Positions 37,801-49,536 of a stretch of 64,000 nucleotides of DNA are shown here, piece by piece. The position numbers and the translations under genes were made by a program. This DNA comes from Arthrobacter horti (lineage in GTDB: Bacteria; Actinomycetota; Actinomycetes; Actinomycetales; Micrococcaceae), in assembly GCF_030731045.1 (NCBI RefSeq), contig NZ_JAVALS010000008.1, forward strand, positions 55,121 to 119,120, written 5' to 3'. Under the pieces are notes generated by a model. The model was not told where the DNA came from, did no database searches, and saw only the letters and a program-made list of their open reading frames with translations. Numbering within the stretch: the stretch's first letter is position 1; each line of letters opens with the position of its first letter.

Positions 37801-38810
37801 CCCAGCGGAGCGGCGCAGGCGACCACGGTGGCCTCGGTGGGGCCGTACGTGTTCCACACCTCACGGCCGTCCACCGCCAGGCGTTCGGCGAGTTCGGGCG
37901 GGCAGGCCTCGCCGCCGAATATCAGCAGCCGGACGTTCTCCAGGGCCTCCGCGGGCCAGAGGGCGGCGAGGGTGGGGACGGTGGAGACCACGGTGATGCC
38001 GTGGTTGATAAGCCACGGGCCCAGGTCCATGCCGGTCCGGACGAGTGCCCGCGGGGCGGGGACCAGGCAGGCTCCGTAGCGCCAGGCGAGCCACATCTCC
38101 TCGCAAGAGGCGTCGAAGGCCACGGACAGTCCCGCCAGGACGCGGTCGTCAGGTCCGATGGGCTCCTGTTGCAGGAACAGCCGTGCCTCGGCGTCGACGA
38201 ACGCTGCCGAGTTGCGGTGACGGACGGCCACGCCTTTCGGCGTGCCGGTGGAACCGGAGGTGAAGATCACCCACGAATCGTCCTCCAGGCCGGGCATCCG
38301 CGGGGTGGGGAACGGCCTGGGCCGCTTCTTATCCACCACGATCTCGCCCTTGGCCTTCAGGATGCCGGCCACCCGGGCCTCACTGAAGACCAGGCGGGCG
38401 CGTTCGTCGGGGTCGTCCGCGTCCACGGGCACGTACGCGGCGCCGATCAGCAGGGTGGCCAGGATGGCGATGTACAGCTCATTGGTGCCGGACGGGATGC
38501 GGATGCCCACTTTGTCGCCGGCGCCGAGACCGTTCAGGTGCAGCTTGCGGGCGTACGCCCGGACCTCCTTGGCCAGTTCGCCGTAGCTCAGGGACTTCCG
38601 GCCGTCGTCCAGGGCCGACGCTTCGGGGAACGCCTCCACGCTGGCCAGGAAGATGTCCACCAGGGTCCGCCCGGGCGGGGTCAGCGCACTGCCTGGCATC
38701 TGGGGAGCGTGAACGGTCACGTCTGGAGATGACGACGACGGCGCGCCGGGCGCCTGTGCGTGCGGCTCGCCGTAGGCGGGTTCGGAAGGGATGGAGGGAT
38801 GCTCGGTCAC
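34824..38810 (-). CDS. Pls/PosA-type non-ribosomal peptide synthetase, poly-amino-acid synthetase-like
   Basis: 1328 residues. Order: adenylation domain (residues ~45-525; A3 FTSGSTGTPKG at 183, A5 NTYGPTE, A8 GRADEQVKLGGRRIELGEVD, A10 SGKVDRK), carrier domain (Ser569 in DFFAHGGGSL), then six membrane segments in three pairs (~635-700, 865-935, 1105-1165) with left-handed beta-helix-like hexapeptide domains after each pair. There is no condensation or thioesterase domain. This is the layout and the size of epsilon-poly-L-lysine synthetase. Pocket residues read by hand (D233 A234 E237 S276 I297 G299 T321 V329 V330 K511) resemble lysine codes. Start GTG 38810 has AAAGGA upstream. The product is inferred. 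Confidence 0.88.
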   Translation of the reverse strand: MTEHPSIPSEPAYGEPHAQAPGAPSSSSPDVTVHAPQMPGSALTPPGRTLVDIFLASVEAFPEASALDDGRKSLSYGELAKEVRAYARKLHLNGLGAGDKVGIRIPSGTNELYIAILATLLIGAAYVPVDADDPDERARLVFSEARVAGILKAKGEIVVDKKRPRPFPTPRMPGLEDDSWVIFTSGSTGTPKGVAVRHRNSAAFVDAEARLFLQQEPIGPDDRVLAGLSVAFDASCEEMWLAWRYGACLVPAPRALVRTGMDLGPWLINHGITVVSTVPTLAALWPAEALENVRLLIFGGEACPPELAERLAVDGREVWNTYGPTEATVVACAAPLGGPGPVRIGLPLDGWDLAVVDAEGLPVTEGEVGELIIGGVGLARYLDPEKDAEKYAPMPSLGWERAYRSGDLVRYEAEGLVFQGRADEQVKLGGRRIELGEVDAALQALPDVAGAAAAVQTTAAGNQVLVGYLVPGGEAELDLSALRELLTATLPAPLIPLLTVTDTLPTKTSGKVDRKALPWPLAGGPGDAADAAPLNLPEDAQWIVDSWGSVLGTPAGGLDADFFAHGGGSLAAAQLVSALRRKYPTVTVADIYANPRVGALIEACRDSVPDGEAVVQKERLVRRTGKKTQTFQTLMGAPLLILVGMRWLTYLMAANNLLSSWGVLHGAPTVSWWWVLLSWAVFVSPLGRMGIAVLASRLLLKGVTPGVYPRAGRVHLKLWLAEQIQDSANAVSLASAPWVPYYARALGAKLGPDVNLHSVPPVTGLLSVGRGASIEPEVDLSGWWVDGDTVHIGAISIGAGATVGARSTLMPGSRVGADAIVEPGSAVTGKVKAGVTVAGSPAERIGKAKPDWPEHTRIRHGAQEIAWLSAFAAASGLLACIPFVTAAGAGLMVAGSLRGADRLSTALGALAWSVPLGALIWFLGNALLILLATRALGTGLREGHFPVRSRIGWQVWATERVLDMARDLLFPIYASLFTPVWLRLLGASIGKNVEASTVLLVPKMTTVGDGAFLADDTMVASYELGGGWLHIAPAKVGKRAFLGNSGMTAAGRSVPKNSLVAVLSATPRKAKSGTSWLGSPPVRLRRVAQSSDASRTFEPPTRLKVARSLWELCRVVPVLLTAYLAVGVMAALDAVAHWAGYWLAALLGGVVVLAAGAVAAGSAVIAKWLLVGRIREGEHPLWSSFIWRNEVVDAFIEVVSAPWFARAAAGTPALVWWLRALGAKIGHGVWCESYWLPEADLVTLGDGSTVNRGCVVQTHLFHDRIMAIDTVTLEAGSTMGPHGVILPQASLGAGATVGPASLVMRGEAVPAGSYWMGNPVSPWRGPSV

Positions 38811-38884
38811 GCCAGCATCCTTTCTGTTGCGAGTGAATCAGTGGTGAACGGGCAACCGGGACGCCAGCGCGCCGGCGCGGGCGT

Positions 38885-39856
38885 TCAGGATGCGTCGGGG
38901 ACCAGGAGGACCTTGCCCGTGGTCCGCCGAGCCGCCAGGTCCCGGTGGGCGTCGGCCGCGCGGGAGAGCGGATACCGTGCTCCGATGCGGACGGTGAGCT
39001 CTCCGGCTGCCGCTGCGCCGAAAACCTCGGAGGAGCGCCACCGGCGCTCCTCGGCGTCCAGCAGGTGATGGCCCAAGGTGGGCCGGGTGAGGAAAAGGGA
39101 TCCCGAGGAGTTCAGGCGCTGAGGGTCCACGGGCGGCACGGGTCCGGAAGCCGCCCCGAAGAGCACCAGCGTGCCCCGGACACGCAGGCTCGCCAGTGAG
39201 CCGTCGAAGGTGTCCCGCCCCACGCCGTCGTACACCACGTCCACCCCGCGCCCGTCGGTGAACCCCCGGGCCTGCCTGGTGAAGTCCTCGTAACCGGCCA
39301 CCAGGTCGGCGCCCGCGCCGCGGGCCAGCTCCGCTTTCTCCGGGGTGGAGACCGTGGTGATGACGCGCGCGCCGCGTGCCTTGAGCAGCTGGATCAGGAG
39401 CAGCCCCACCCCACCGGCGCCGGCGTGGACCAGGGCCGTGGTGTCCGGGCCGGCCGGGAAACTCGAGGTGACCAGGTAGTGCGCCGTCATGCCCTGGAGG
39501 GGCAGCGCGGCGGCGGTCTCGAGATCCAGTGCGTCCGGCACGGGAAGAGCCTGGTCCGCGTCCACGAGCGCGAACTCCGCATAGCAGGACGAGCCTTCGG
39601 CCGTGGCGATCCGGTCTCCCACGGAGAATCCCGTGACCCCTTCGCCCACGGCGTCCACCACGCCGGAGGCCTCGGCACCCGGGGTCCACGGGAACGGCAG
39701 GGGGTAGATGCCCTGCCGCTGGTACGTTTCGATGAAATTGACGCCGGTGGCCGCCACGCGGAAACGGAGCTGCCCTGGGCCCGGCTGCGGGGGCGCGGCG
39801 TCGGTGTACTCGAGGACCTCCGGTCCGCCGGTGTGCTGGGCGATGATGGCGTGCAT
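38885..39856 (-). CDS. Quinone oxidoreductase family, zinc-free MDR protein
   Basis: 323 residues. Medium-chain dehydrogenase/reductase fold: GroES-like N-domain (PGPGQLRFRVAATGVNFIETYQR), Rossmann NADPH site HAGAGGVGLLLIQLLKARG near residue 148, VVYDGVGRDTFDGS and the C-terminal ADAHRDLAARRTTGKVLL signature. Lacks the zinc-binding cysteines of alcohol dehydrogenases, as in QorA/zeta-crystallin. Substrate is likely a small quinone or enone. It lies between the Pls-like gene (75 bp away) and argC but has no obvious link to either. Confidence 0.88.
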   Translation of the reverse strand: MHAIIAQHTGGPEVLEYTDAAPPQPGPGQLRFRVAATGVNFIETYQRQGIYPLPFPWTPGAEASGVVDAVGEGVTGFSVGDRIATAEGSSCYAEFALVDADQALPVPDALDLETAAALPLQGMTAHYLVTSSFPAGPDTTALVHAGAGGVGLLLIQLLKARGARVITTVSTPEKAELARGAGADLVAGYEDFTRQARGFTDGRGVDVVYDGVGRDTFDGSLASLRVRGTLVLFGAASGPVPPVDPQRLNSSGSLFLTRPTLGHHLLDAEERRWRSSEVFGAAAAGELTVRIGARYPLSRAADAHRDLAARRTTGKVLLVPDAS

Positions 39857-39935
39857 TGAGTGCCTCTCTGGCTCCGCGGCGCGTGTTTCTGCCATCCTAT
39901 GCATCGCCGGTGTCGGGGTCTTCACGCCATGCCGA

Positions 39936-39970
39936 TGCATAATTATTTGCAGTAATGCATATTCTTGCTT
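39936..39970. promoter_or_regulatory. Tandem ARG boxes upstream of argC
   Basis: TGCATAATTATTTGCA (39936-39951) and a weaker TGCATATTCTTGCTT (39956-39970) resemble the ArgR operator core TGNATAATTATNCA. They lie just before the argC promoter; argR is in the same cluster. Confidence 0.75.
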
Positions 39971-39977
39971 CGAGGTG

Positions 39978-39989
39978 TAGAGTGTGCGC
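39978..39989 (+). promoter_or_regulatory. Leaderless promoter -10 of argC
   Basis: TAGAGT at 39978-39983, six bases, then ATG 39990. The ARG boxes sit directly upstream. Confidence 0.55.
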
Positions 39990-41021
39990 ATGAGCATATC
40001 CGTCGCCGTTTCCGGGGCCAGTGGCTACGCGGGTGGAGAGGTTCTGCGCCTGCTCGCCACCCACCCTGGCGTGACCATCGGGGCCATCACCGCCCACAGC
40101 AATGCCGGTGCCCGCCTGGGCAGCGTCCAGCCTCAGCTCCACTCCCTGGGTGACCGCATCCTGGAGGAGACCAGCGTGGAGAACCTGGCCGGTCACGATG
40201 TCGTCTTCCTGGCCCTGCCGCACGGCGCCTCCGCCGCCATCGCCGCACAGCTCCCGGAAGGCACGCTGGTGATCGACGCCGGCGCAGACCACCGCCTCGA
40301 GGACCCCATGGCGTGGGAGAAGTTCTACGGCTCCGCCCATGCGGGCACCTGGCCGTACGGGCTTCCGGAACTCCCCGGCCATCGTGAGCGGCTCCGAGGC
40401 GCCAAGCGCATCGCGGTCCCCGGCTGCTACCCCACCTCCTCACTGCTGGCCCTGACCCCCGGGTTCGCCGCAGGCCTGCTCGAACCACAGGACGTGGTCA
40501 TCGTCTCGGCTTCCGGGACCTCAGGCGCCGGCAAGGCCGCCAAGGTGAACCTGATCGGCTCCGAGGTCGTGGGTTCCATGTCCCCGTACGGCGTCGGTGG
40601 CGGCCACCGCCACACGCCGGAGATCGAGCAGGGCCTGTCGGCCGCGGCGGGCGAGAGCGTGAGCGTCTCCTTCACCCCGACGCTGGCCCCGATGAGCCGC
40701 GGCATCCTCACCACGGCCACCGCACGGGTGAAACCGGGCGTGGGCTCGGAGGAGCTGCGGGCGGCCTGGCATGACGCGTATGAGAACGAGGCGTTCGTCC
40801 ACCTGCTCCCCGAGGGGCAGTGGCCCGCCACCAAGTCCGTGCAGGGAACCAACCACGCGGTCATCCAACTGGCGTTCGACCCGCACGTCGGCCGGGTGAT
40901 CGTCTCGGCCGCGATCGACAATCTGACCAAGGGCACGGCCGGTGGAGCCGTGCAGTCCATGAACATCGCCCTGGGCCTCGATGAGGGCCTGGGCCTGCAG
41001 CAGCTCGGAGTCGCCCCGTGA
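39990..41021 (+). CDS. argC: N-acetyl-gamma-glutamyl-phosphate reductase
   Basis: 343 residues. Reduces N-acetylglutamyl phosphate with NADPH in arginine synthesis. Rossmann motif [15 protein letters not shown], catalytic cysteine in [14 protein letters not shown], histidine in the [12 protein letters not shown] segment. ATG 39990 fits the leaderless -10; a GTG two codons upstream is possible. First gene of argCJBDFR; the stop overlaps the argJ GTG. Confidence 0.97.
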   Translation: MSISVAVSGASGYAGGEVLRLLATHPGVTIGAITAHSNAGARLGSVQPQLHSLGDRILEETSVENLAGHDVVFLALPHGASAAIAAQLPEGTLVIDAGADHRLEDPMAWEKFYGSAHAGTWPYGLPELPGHRERLRGAKRIAVPGCYPTSSLLALTPGFAAGLLEPQDVVIVSASGTSGAGKAAKVNLIGSEVVGSMSPYGVGGGHRHTPEIEQGLSAAAGESVSVSFTPTLAPMSRGILTTATARVKPGVGSEELRAAWHDAYENEAFVHLLPEGQWPATKSVQGTNHAVIQLAFDPHVGRVIVSAAIDNLTKGTAGGAVQSMNIALGLDEGLGLQQLGVAP

Positions 41022-42184
41022 GTGTCACCCTTCCCCTCGGTTTCCGTGCCGCCGGCATCACGGCCGGCCTGAAGGCCAGCGGCAAGCCGGACATGGCTCT
41101 GGTCATCAACGACGGCCCCACCAAGCACGCGGCCGCGGTCTTCACCAGCAATCGCGTGGCGGCCGCCCCGGTGCACTGGTCCCGGCAGGTCCTGGCGGAC
41201 GGCCGTGTGGACGCGGTGGTGCTCAACTCCGGCGGCGCCAACGCCTGCACGGGGCCGCAGGGATTCCAGAACACGCATGCCACGGCCGAGAAGGCCGCCA
41301 AGCTGCTCGGCATCTCGGCAGGGGACGTGGCGGTCTGCTCCACGGGCCTGATCGGTGAGCAGCTGCCCATGGACAAGATCCTCCCGGGCGTGGAGGCTCT
41401 GGTGGACAACGCCGGGCCGGACGCCGGCTCGGCCGCCGCCGAGGCGATCATGACCACGGACACCGTCAGCAAGGAAGCCAGCTTCATCGGCGTCGACTAC
41501 CTCGGCACGGGCTTCACCATCGGCGGGATGGCCAAGGGCGCCGGCATGCTGGCCCCCGGCCTGGCCACGATGCTGGTGGTCATCACCACGGACGCCGTCG
41601 TTCCCGCGGAGCTGCTGGATACCGAGCTGCGCGAAGCCGTGCGGGTGAGCTTCAACCGGGCGGACTCGGACGGCTGCATGTCCACCAATGACACCGTCAT
41701 CCTGCTCGCCTCCGGGGCTTCCGGCGCCTACCCCAACGGCGAGGAGTTCTCAAAGGGCCTCCAGCAGGTCTGCAAGGAACTGGCGCGCAAGCTCATCGGC
41801 GACGCCGAGGGCGCCGGGCACGACATCGCCATCCGTGCTTTCAACGCCGCCAGCGAACTGGACGCGGAGACGGTTGGACGCGCCGTGGCACGCTCCAACC
41901 TGTTCAAGACCGCCATCTTCGGCAAGGACCCGAACTGGGGCCGCGTGCTCTCCGCCGTCGGCACCACGGACGCGGTCTTCGACCCGGACAGGCTCAACGT
42001 CTCCATCAACGGTGTCCAGATCTGCCGCAACGGCGGGATCGGGGATGACCGCTCCCTGGTGAACCTCGAGGAGCGCGAGGTCCACGTGGAGATCGACCTG
42101 AACGCGGGCGAGGAGGAGGCCACCATCTGGACCAACGACCTCACCCACGACTACGTGCACGAAAACAGCGCCTACTCCAGCTGA
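41018..42184 (+). CDS. argJ: Bifunctional glutamate N-acetyltransferase / amino-acid acetyltransferase
   Basis: 388 residues. Recycles the acetyl group from N-acetylornithine to glutamate and may also start the pathway from acetyl-CoA. Self-cleavage site and nucleophile threonine in [16 protein letters not shown] (cut before ATML), and the conserved [19 protein letters not shown]-terminal [10 protein letters not shown] is typical. GTG start overlaps argC. Its presence means the cyclic form of the pathway is used, so no argE is needed. Confidence 0.97.
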   Translation: MSVTLPLGFRAAGITAGLKASGKPDMALVINDGPTKHAAAVFTSNRVAAAPVHWSRQVLADGRVDAVVLNSGGANACTGPQGFQNTHATAEKAAKLLGISAGDVAVCSTGLIGEQLPMDKILPGVEALVDNAGPDAGSAAAEAIMTTDTVSKEASFIGVDYLGTGFTIGGMAKGAGMLAPGLATMLVVITTDAVVPAELLDTELREAVRVSFNRADSDGCMSTNDTVILLASGASGAYPNGEEFSKGLQQVCKELARKLIGDAEGAGHDIAIRAFNAASELDAETVGRAVARSNLFKTAIFGKDPNWGRVLSAVGTTDAVFDPDRLNVSINGVQICRNGGIGDDRSLVNLEEREVHVEIDLNAGEEEATIWTNDLTHDYVHENSAYSS

Positions 42185-42230
42185 ACACCCCGCCGTCAGA
42201 CCGGCGCCCACCTATGCCCAAGGAGCATTC

Positions 42231-43166
42231 ATGACCTCCAGCACCTCGAGGGATCTCGGCCAGGCCCAGGCCAAGGCCGGGACCCTCATCGAGGCACTGC
42301 CATGGATCCAGCGGTTCGCCGGGAACACCATGGTCATCAAATACGGCGGCAACGCCATGATCAATGAGGAGCTGCGCCGGGCGTTCGCGGAGGACATCGT
42401 GTTCCTGCACCACGTCGGCGTGAAGCCCGTGGTGGTCCACGGCGGCGGTCCGCAGATCAACTCGATGCTGGAGCGCCTGGGCATCGAGAGCGAGTTCAAG
42501 GGCGGGCTGCGCGTCACCACGCCGGAAGCCATGGACGTCGTCCGGATGGTCCTCACGGGCCAGGTGGGCCGCGAGCTGGTGGGCCTGATCAACAACCACG
42601 GCCCCTACGCCGTGGGCCTCTCCGGTGAGGACGGAGGCCTGCTGCAGGCCGTGCGGACCGGCACCGAGGTGGACGGCGAGCCCGTGGACCTGGGCCTGGT
42701 GGGTGAGGTGGTGGGCGTGAACCCGCGTGCCATCACCGATCTCCTGGAAGCCAAGCGCATCCCGGTCATCTCCACGGTCGCTCCGGAGATCGGCCCCGAC
42801 GGCCTCCCCACGGGGGACGTGCTGAACGTCAACGCGGACACGGCCGCGGCCGCCGTCGCAGAGGCCCTGGGCGCCAGCAAGCTGGTCATCCTGACCGACG
42901 TCGAAGGTCTGTACGCGAACTGGCCGGACAAGGACTCCCTCATCTCCTCGCTCAGCGCGGCTCAGCTGCGGGAGATCATCCCCACCCTCCAGTCCGGCAT
43001 GATCCCCAAGATGCTGGCCTGCCTGAAAGCCGTCGACGGCGGCGTGCCTCAGGCGCACATCGTGGACGGCCGCCTGCCGCACTCGATGCTGCTGGAAGTT
43101 TTCACCGCCGCGGGTATCGGCACGCAGGTGGTACAGGATTCGGACCTCGTGGAGGTGGACGCATGA
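42231..43166 (+). CDS. argB: Acetylglutamate kinase
   Basis: 311 residues. Amino-acid kinase fold with the phosphate-binding lysine and glycine loop VIKYGGNAM and [17 protein letters not shown]-binding residues [16 protein letters not shown], and [17 protein letters not shown]. The N-terminal helix ([19 protein letters not shown]) is the one that carries arginine feedback in hexameric enzymes, so feedback inhibition is likely. AAGGAG precedes the start; its stop overlaps argD. Confidence 0.97.
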   Translation: MTSSTSRDLGQAQAKAGTLIEALPWIQRFAGNTMVIKYGGNAMINEELRRAFAEDIVFLHHVGVKPVVVHGGGPQINSMLERLGIESEFKGGLRVTTPEAMDVVRMVLTGQVGRELVGLINNHGPYAVGLSGEDGGLLQAVRTGTEVDGEPVDLGLVGEVVGVNPRAITDLLEAKRIPVISTVAPEIGPDGLPTGDVLNVNADTAAAAVAEALGASKLVILTDVEGLYANWPDKDSLISSLSAAQLREIIPTLQSGMIPKMLACLKAVDGGVPQAHIVDGRLPHSMLLEVFTAAGIGTQVVQDSDLVEVDA

Positions 43167-44440
43167 ACCGGCACTCACTGGAAGCCCGGGAGGAGAACCT
43201 CCTGGACACGCCCGCCGCGAGCGGCGCGGAATGGCTCGCCCGCTACTCGGGCGCCATGCTGAACGTCTTCGGCACGCCGCAGCGTGTCCTGGTGCGCGGC
43301 GCCGGTGCGCTCGTCTGGGACGCCGACGGCAAGGAATACCTGGACCTGCTGGGCGGCATCGCCGTCAACGCGCTCGGCCATGCCCACCCGTTCGTGACCT
43401 CGGTGATCTCCAGCCAGCTGGCCACGCTGGGCCACGTGTCCAACTTCTTCGCCTCGCCGCCGCAGATCGCGCTCGCAGAGAAGCTGTTGCAGCTGACCGG
43501 CGCCCCGGAGGGGTCCAAGGTCTTCTTCACCAACTCCGGCACGGAGTCCAATGAGGCCGCTTTCAAGCTCGCCCGCCGGAATGCGGACGGGCCGGACGGC
43601 CCACGGCGCAAGATCATCGCCTTGGAGGGCGCCTTCCACGGCCGCACCATGGGCGCCTTGGCGCTCACCGCCAAGCAGGCGTACCGCGAGCCGTTCGAGC
43701 CGCTGCCCGGCGGCGTCGTGCATATCCCCTTCAACGACGCCGACGCCCTCCGCGCGGCCGTCGACTCCCAGACCGCGGCCGTGTTCCTCGAGCCCATCCA
43801 GGGTGAGGCCGGCGTCAAGCCGCTCGACGCGGAGTACCTGCGGCTCGCCCGCGAACTGTGCACCGAGCACGGCGCCCTGCTCATCGTGGACGAGGTGCAG
43901 ACCGGCGTCGGCCGGACGGGCGCCTGGTTCGCCATCCAGGAGAGCGGGGTGCTGCCGGACGCGATGACCCTGGCCAAGGGGCTGGGCGGTGGCTTCCCGA
44001 TCGGTGCCCTGGTCACCTTCGGTGAGAAGACCTCGGCGCTCTTGAACCCGGGCCAGCACGGCACCACCTTCGGCGGCAACCCCGTCGGCACCGCGGCCGC
44101 CCTGGCCACACTGCACGTGATCGAGCAGCAGGGCCTCCTGGCCCAGGTCCGGGCGACCGGTGAGCATCTGAAGGCCGGCCTCGCCGCACTGGACGGCGTG
44201 ACGGAGGTGCGCCAGCGCGGCCTGCTGATCGGCCTGGACCTGGACGCCGACGTCGCGCCTGCCTTCGTCACGGCCGCCCTCGACGCCGGCTTCATCCTCA
44301 ATGCCCCAGGGCCGCGCACGCTGCGCCTGGCGCCGCCGCTCATCCTCAGTGTGGAGCAGGCGGACCGCTTCCTGGCCGCGTTCCCAGCCATCCTGTCCAC
44401 CGTGCTGAGCGCCGCCTCGGCACCGACCGCCGCAGAGTAG
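43163..44440 (+). CDS. argD: Acetylornithine aminotransferase
   Basis: 425 residues. Class III PLP aminotransferase: PLP lysine in [30 protein letters not shown], and substrate region [18 protein letters not shown]. Converts N-acetylglutamate semialdehyde to N-acetylornithine. Starts within the argB stop (ATGA). Confidence 0.96.
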   Translation: MNRHSLEAREENLLDTPAASGAEWLARYSGAMLNVFGTPQRVLVRGAGALVWDADGKEYLDLLGGIAVNALGHAHPFVTSVISSQLATLGHVSNFFASPPQIALAEKLLQLTGAPEGSKVFFTNSGTESNEAAFKLARRNADGPDGPRRKIIALEGAFHGRTMGALALTAKQAYREPFEPLPGGVVHIPFNDADALRAAVDSQTAAVFLEPIQGEAGVKPLDAEYLRLARELCTEHGALLIVDEVQTGVGRTGAWFAIQESGVLPDAMTLAKGLGGGFPIGALVTFGEKTSALLNPGQHGTTFGGNPVGTAAALATLHVIEQQGLLAQVRATGEHLKAGLAALDGVTEVRQRGLLIGLDLDADVAPAFVTAALDAGFILNAPGPRTLRLAPPLILSVEQADRFLAAFPAILSTVLSAASAPTAAE

Positions 44441-44446
44441 GACCTC

Positions 44447-45415
44447 ATGACCTCCACACGTCACTTCCTGAAGGACACCGATCTCAGCCCGGCCGAGCTG
44501 GTCGAGGTCCTGGACCTCGCCGCCCGGCTGAAGGCCGCACCGCACTCTCTGGACGTCTATGCGGGAGAGGGCCGCGCCCGCCAGACGGTCGCCGTCATCT
44601 TCGACAAGACCTCCACGCGAACCCGCGTCTCCTTCAGCGCCGGCATCTCCGAGCTCGGTGGCAGCGCGCTGATCATCAACCCGGGCGAAGCGCAGATCGG
44701 CCACAAGGAGTCCGTGGAGGACACCGCCAAGGTGCTGGAGCGCATGGTCTCCACCATCGTCTGGCGCACCGGCGCTCACCAGGGGCTGGTGGACATGGCC
44801 GCCAACTCGCGCGTCCCGGTCATCAACGCCCTCTGCGACGACTATCACCCGTGCCAGCTCCTGGCCGATCTCCTGACCATCCGGGAGCACAAGGGCACAC
44901 TGGCCGGCCTGACGCTGGCCTATCTGGGCGACGCGGCCAACAACATGGCCAACTCCTACCTCCTGGCCGCGGTCAACGCCGGGATGCACGTGCGCATCGC
45001 CGGGCCCCAGGGCTACCTTCCGGCACCGGAGATCGTCGCGGCCGGTGAGGTGCTCGCCGCACAGACCGGGGGCAGTGTCCTGGTCACCACGGATGCGGCC
45101 GCGGCGCTCGACGGCGCGGACGTCGTGGCCACCGACACCTGGGTGTCCATGGGCCAGGAGGCGGAGAAGGCCGAGCGGATGACCCTCTTCCGCAGCTACT
45201 CCGTCACCACCGAGGCCATGGCGCTCGCAGCGCCGGACGCCGTCGTGCTGCACTGCCTGCCCGCCTACCGCGGTTACGAGATCGAAGCCGAGGTCATCGA
45301 CGGCCCGCAGTCCGTGGTCTGGGACGAGGCGGAGAACCGTCTGCACGCCCAGAAGGCGCTCATGGCCTGGCTCATGCACCGCTCCGGCCTGGCCGTCGTC
45401 CCCGGCCTGGACTGA
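44447..45415 (+). CDS. argF: Ornithine carbamoyltransferase, anabolic
   Basis: 322 residues. Carbamoyl-phosphate motif [10 protein letters not shown] near residue 52, ornithine-side motif LHCLPAYRG near residue 270, plus [15 protein letters not shown]. Makes citrulline from ornithine. The arg context supports the anabolic role. TGATG overlap with argR. Confidence 0.97.
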   Translation: MTSTRHFLKDTDLSPAELVEVLDLAARLKAAPHSLDVYAGEGRARQTVAVIFDKTSTRTRVSFSAGISELGGSALIINPGEAQIGHKESVEDTAKVLERMVSTIVWRTGAHQGLVDMAANSRVPVINALCDDYHPCQLLADLLTIREHKGTLAGLTLAYLGDAANNMANSYLLAAVNAGMHVRIAGPQGYLPAPEIVAAGEVLAAQTGGSVLVTTDAAAALDGADVVATDTWVSMGQEAEKAERMTLFRSYSVTTEAMALAAPDAVVLHCLPAYRGYEIEAEVIDGPQSVVWDEAENRLHAQKALMAWLMHRSGLAVVPGLD

Positions 45416-45942
45416 TGACCGCCGCCCATCCCGGGGCCGCCAGCCCCGCCACCAAGACCGCCCGGCAGGCGCGCATCACGGCGATCCTGCGGGGGGAGAG
45501 CGTGCGCTCGCAGGCCGAACTGGCGTCCTTGCTGGCCGACGACGGCGTGCAGGTCACCCAGGCGACCCTCTCGCGCGATCTTGTGGAGATCGGCGCGGTG
45601 CGGGTGCGGGGGAGCGACGGTGGCCTGGTGTATGCCGTGCCCGGCGAGGGTGGCGACCGGGGGCCGACGAGCGCCGTGGCCCAGGAGATCCTGGACGCCC
45701 GGCTGGAGAAGCTGTGCGGCGAGCTGCTGGTGACGGCCGAGTCCTCGGCGAACCTGGTGGTCCTGCGCACCCCTCCGGGCGCGGCGAACTTCCTGGCGCT
45801 GGCCATCGACCACTCCGTGATGCCGTCCGTGCTGGGCACCATCGCGGGGGATGACACCGTCCTCCTGGTGGCCCGTGACCCCCAGGGCGGCGAAGCCCTG
45901 GCGGCGCGATTCCTGGCCATGGCGGAGAGCAATTCCAACTGA
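45415..45942 (+). CDS. argR: Arginine repressor ArgR
   Basis: 175 residues. N-terminal winged helix ([20 protein letters not shown] ... [18 protein letters not shown]) and C-terminal hexamerisation/arginine-binding domain with the conserved [20 protein letters not shown] and [15 protein letters not shown]. It should bind the ARG boxes before argC and argG with arginine as co-repressor and so control its own transcript. Confidence 0.97.
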   Translation: MTAAHPGAASPATKTARQARITAILRGESVRSQAELASLLADDGVQVTQATLSRDLVEIGAVRVRGSDGGLVYAVPGEGGDRGPTSAVAQEILDARLEKLCGELLVTAESSANLVVLRTPPGAANFLALAIDHSVMPSVLGTIAGDDTVLLVARDPQGGEALAARFLAMAESNSN

Positions 45943-45952
45943 ATCCCGACTA

Positions 45953-45988
45953 TGCATACTTACTCATAGCAATGTATAGTCATTCATA
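45953..45988. promoter_or_regulatory. Tandem ARG boxes upstream of argG
   Basis: TGCATACTTACTCATA (45953-45968) and TGTATAGTCATTCATA (45973-45988) begin 20 bp apart, two helical turns, and overlap the TATAGT -10 (45975-45980) of argG. Confidence 0.8.
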
Positions 45989-46017
45989 AATCAACGAACT
46001 ACCAAGGAGATACCACC

Positions 46018-48641
<2,624 letters not shown>

Positions 48642-48669
48642 GCCTTCCCCGGCTGAGCCGTCGGCCGAA

Positions 48670-48708
48670 GCGATGAACCGGGATCCCTCGCGGATCCCGG
48701 TTCATCGC
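48670..48708. terminator. Terminator of argGH
   Basis: Perfect 17-bp stem (48670-48686 with 48692-48708) and 5-base loop, 29 bp after argH. Confidence 0.85.
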
Positions 48709-48722
48709 CGTTAACTGACCGG

Positions 48723-48734
48723 TACGATGGGTCC
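48723..48734 (+). promoter_or_regulatory. Leaderless promoter -10 of the DinB-like gene
   Basis: TACGAT at 48723-48728, six bases, then ATG 48735. Confidence 0.5.
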
Positions 48735-49478
48735 ATGACTCAGATCACACCCGGGCCCGAGGTTCTGCGGGCCGATCTCCACGCGGCCGCCGCCCTCGTC
48801 GAGAAGATCGCGGCGCCCCTGGACGATGCCGCCGTGAAGGCTCCGTCCGTGCTGCCCGGCTGGAGCCGAGGCCATGTCCTGGCCCACATCATGGGCATCA
48901 GCGATGCCATGGCACGGCAGGTGGAGAGCGCCCGTCGCGGGGAGCTCGTGGAACTGTACGACGGCGGTTACGAAGGCCGTACGGCCCGGATCGAGCTCGC
49001 GGCCGGACATGCGGCGGAGGAGCACCGGGCGGATGTCCACGCCGCCCTGACACGCGCCCTGGACGCCTTCGACGCCCTGGGCCCTCAGGAGTGGGACGCA
49101 CGCATCACGTACCGGGACGGCGTGGTCCGCGACGGCGGTCTGGCCCTCTGGCGTGAACTCGTCATCCACGGCACGGACCTGGGCCTGGATTACGGCCCGG
49201 AGACATGGTCGAAGGCCTTCTGCCTGCACCTGTTCGACTTTCTCGAGGCGCGCGTCCCGGTGGACCACCACTTCGTGCTGCAGCCACTGGGCCTGCCGCC
49301 CCGCACGCTCGGCGCCGGTCCGCGCGGCGTCGTGATCAGCGGGATGCTGACCGACATCGCGGCGTGGCTGGCCGGGCGCGAACCCAGCCTGGACACCCTG
49401 CGCGCCTCGGCCGCCGCGGACGACGTCGACCTGCCGCCGCTGCTGCCCTGGCCGTCAGGCGTCGCCCCCACCAACTAG
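48735..49478 (+). CDS. Maleylpyruvate isomerase-type, mycothiol-dependent DinB-like protein
   Basis: 247 residues. N-terminal four-helix DinB/MDMPI domain with the telltale LPGWSRGHVLAHIMG (His metal ligand) near residue 45 and a second histidine in RELVIHGTDLGLDYG; the C-terminal ~80 residues form the small MDMPI/SCP2-like part. Proteins of this group are often mycothiol-dependent transferases or isomerases. No aromatic-degradation genes are nearby, so a true maleylpyruvate isomerase role is unlikely to be assignable. Confidence 0.8.
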   Translation: MTQITPGPEVLRADLHAAAALVEKIAAPLDDAAVKAPSVLPGWSRGHVLAHIMGISDAMARQVESARRGELVELYDGGYEGRTARIELAAGHAAEEHRADVHAALTRALDAFDALGPQEWDARITYRDGVVRDGGLALWRELVIHGTDLGLDYGPETWSKAFCLHLFDFLEARVPVDHHFVLQPLGLPPRTLGAGPRGVVISGMLTDIAAWLAGREPSLDTLRASAAADDVDLPPLLPWPSGVAPTN

Positions 49479-49535
49479 TCGGGACGTTCTGTCGGAATGG
49501 GTGCTCGTATCCGACAGATCGTCCCGACCAGTTGG
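49471..49535. terminator. Long hairpin between the DinB-like gene and ogt
   Basis: Arms 49471-49496 and 49510-49535 pair at 24 of 26 positions around a 13-base loop. It includes the stop codon of the DinB-like gene and ends just before the convergent ogt stop. Confidence 0.75.
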
Positions 49536-49536
49536 A

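Noticed and set aside
34965..38732. Plus-strand open frame of 1255 codons opposite the NRPS gene
   Set aside because: Its sequence is low-complexity Gly/Ala/Arg/Asp-rich with no domain, a by-product of GC-rich third positions on the coding strand.
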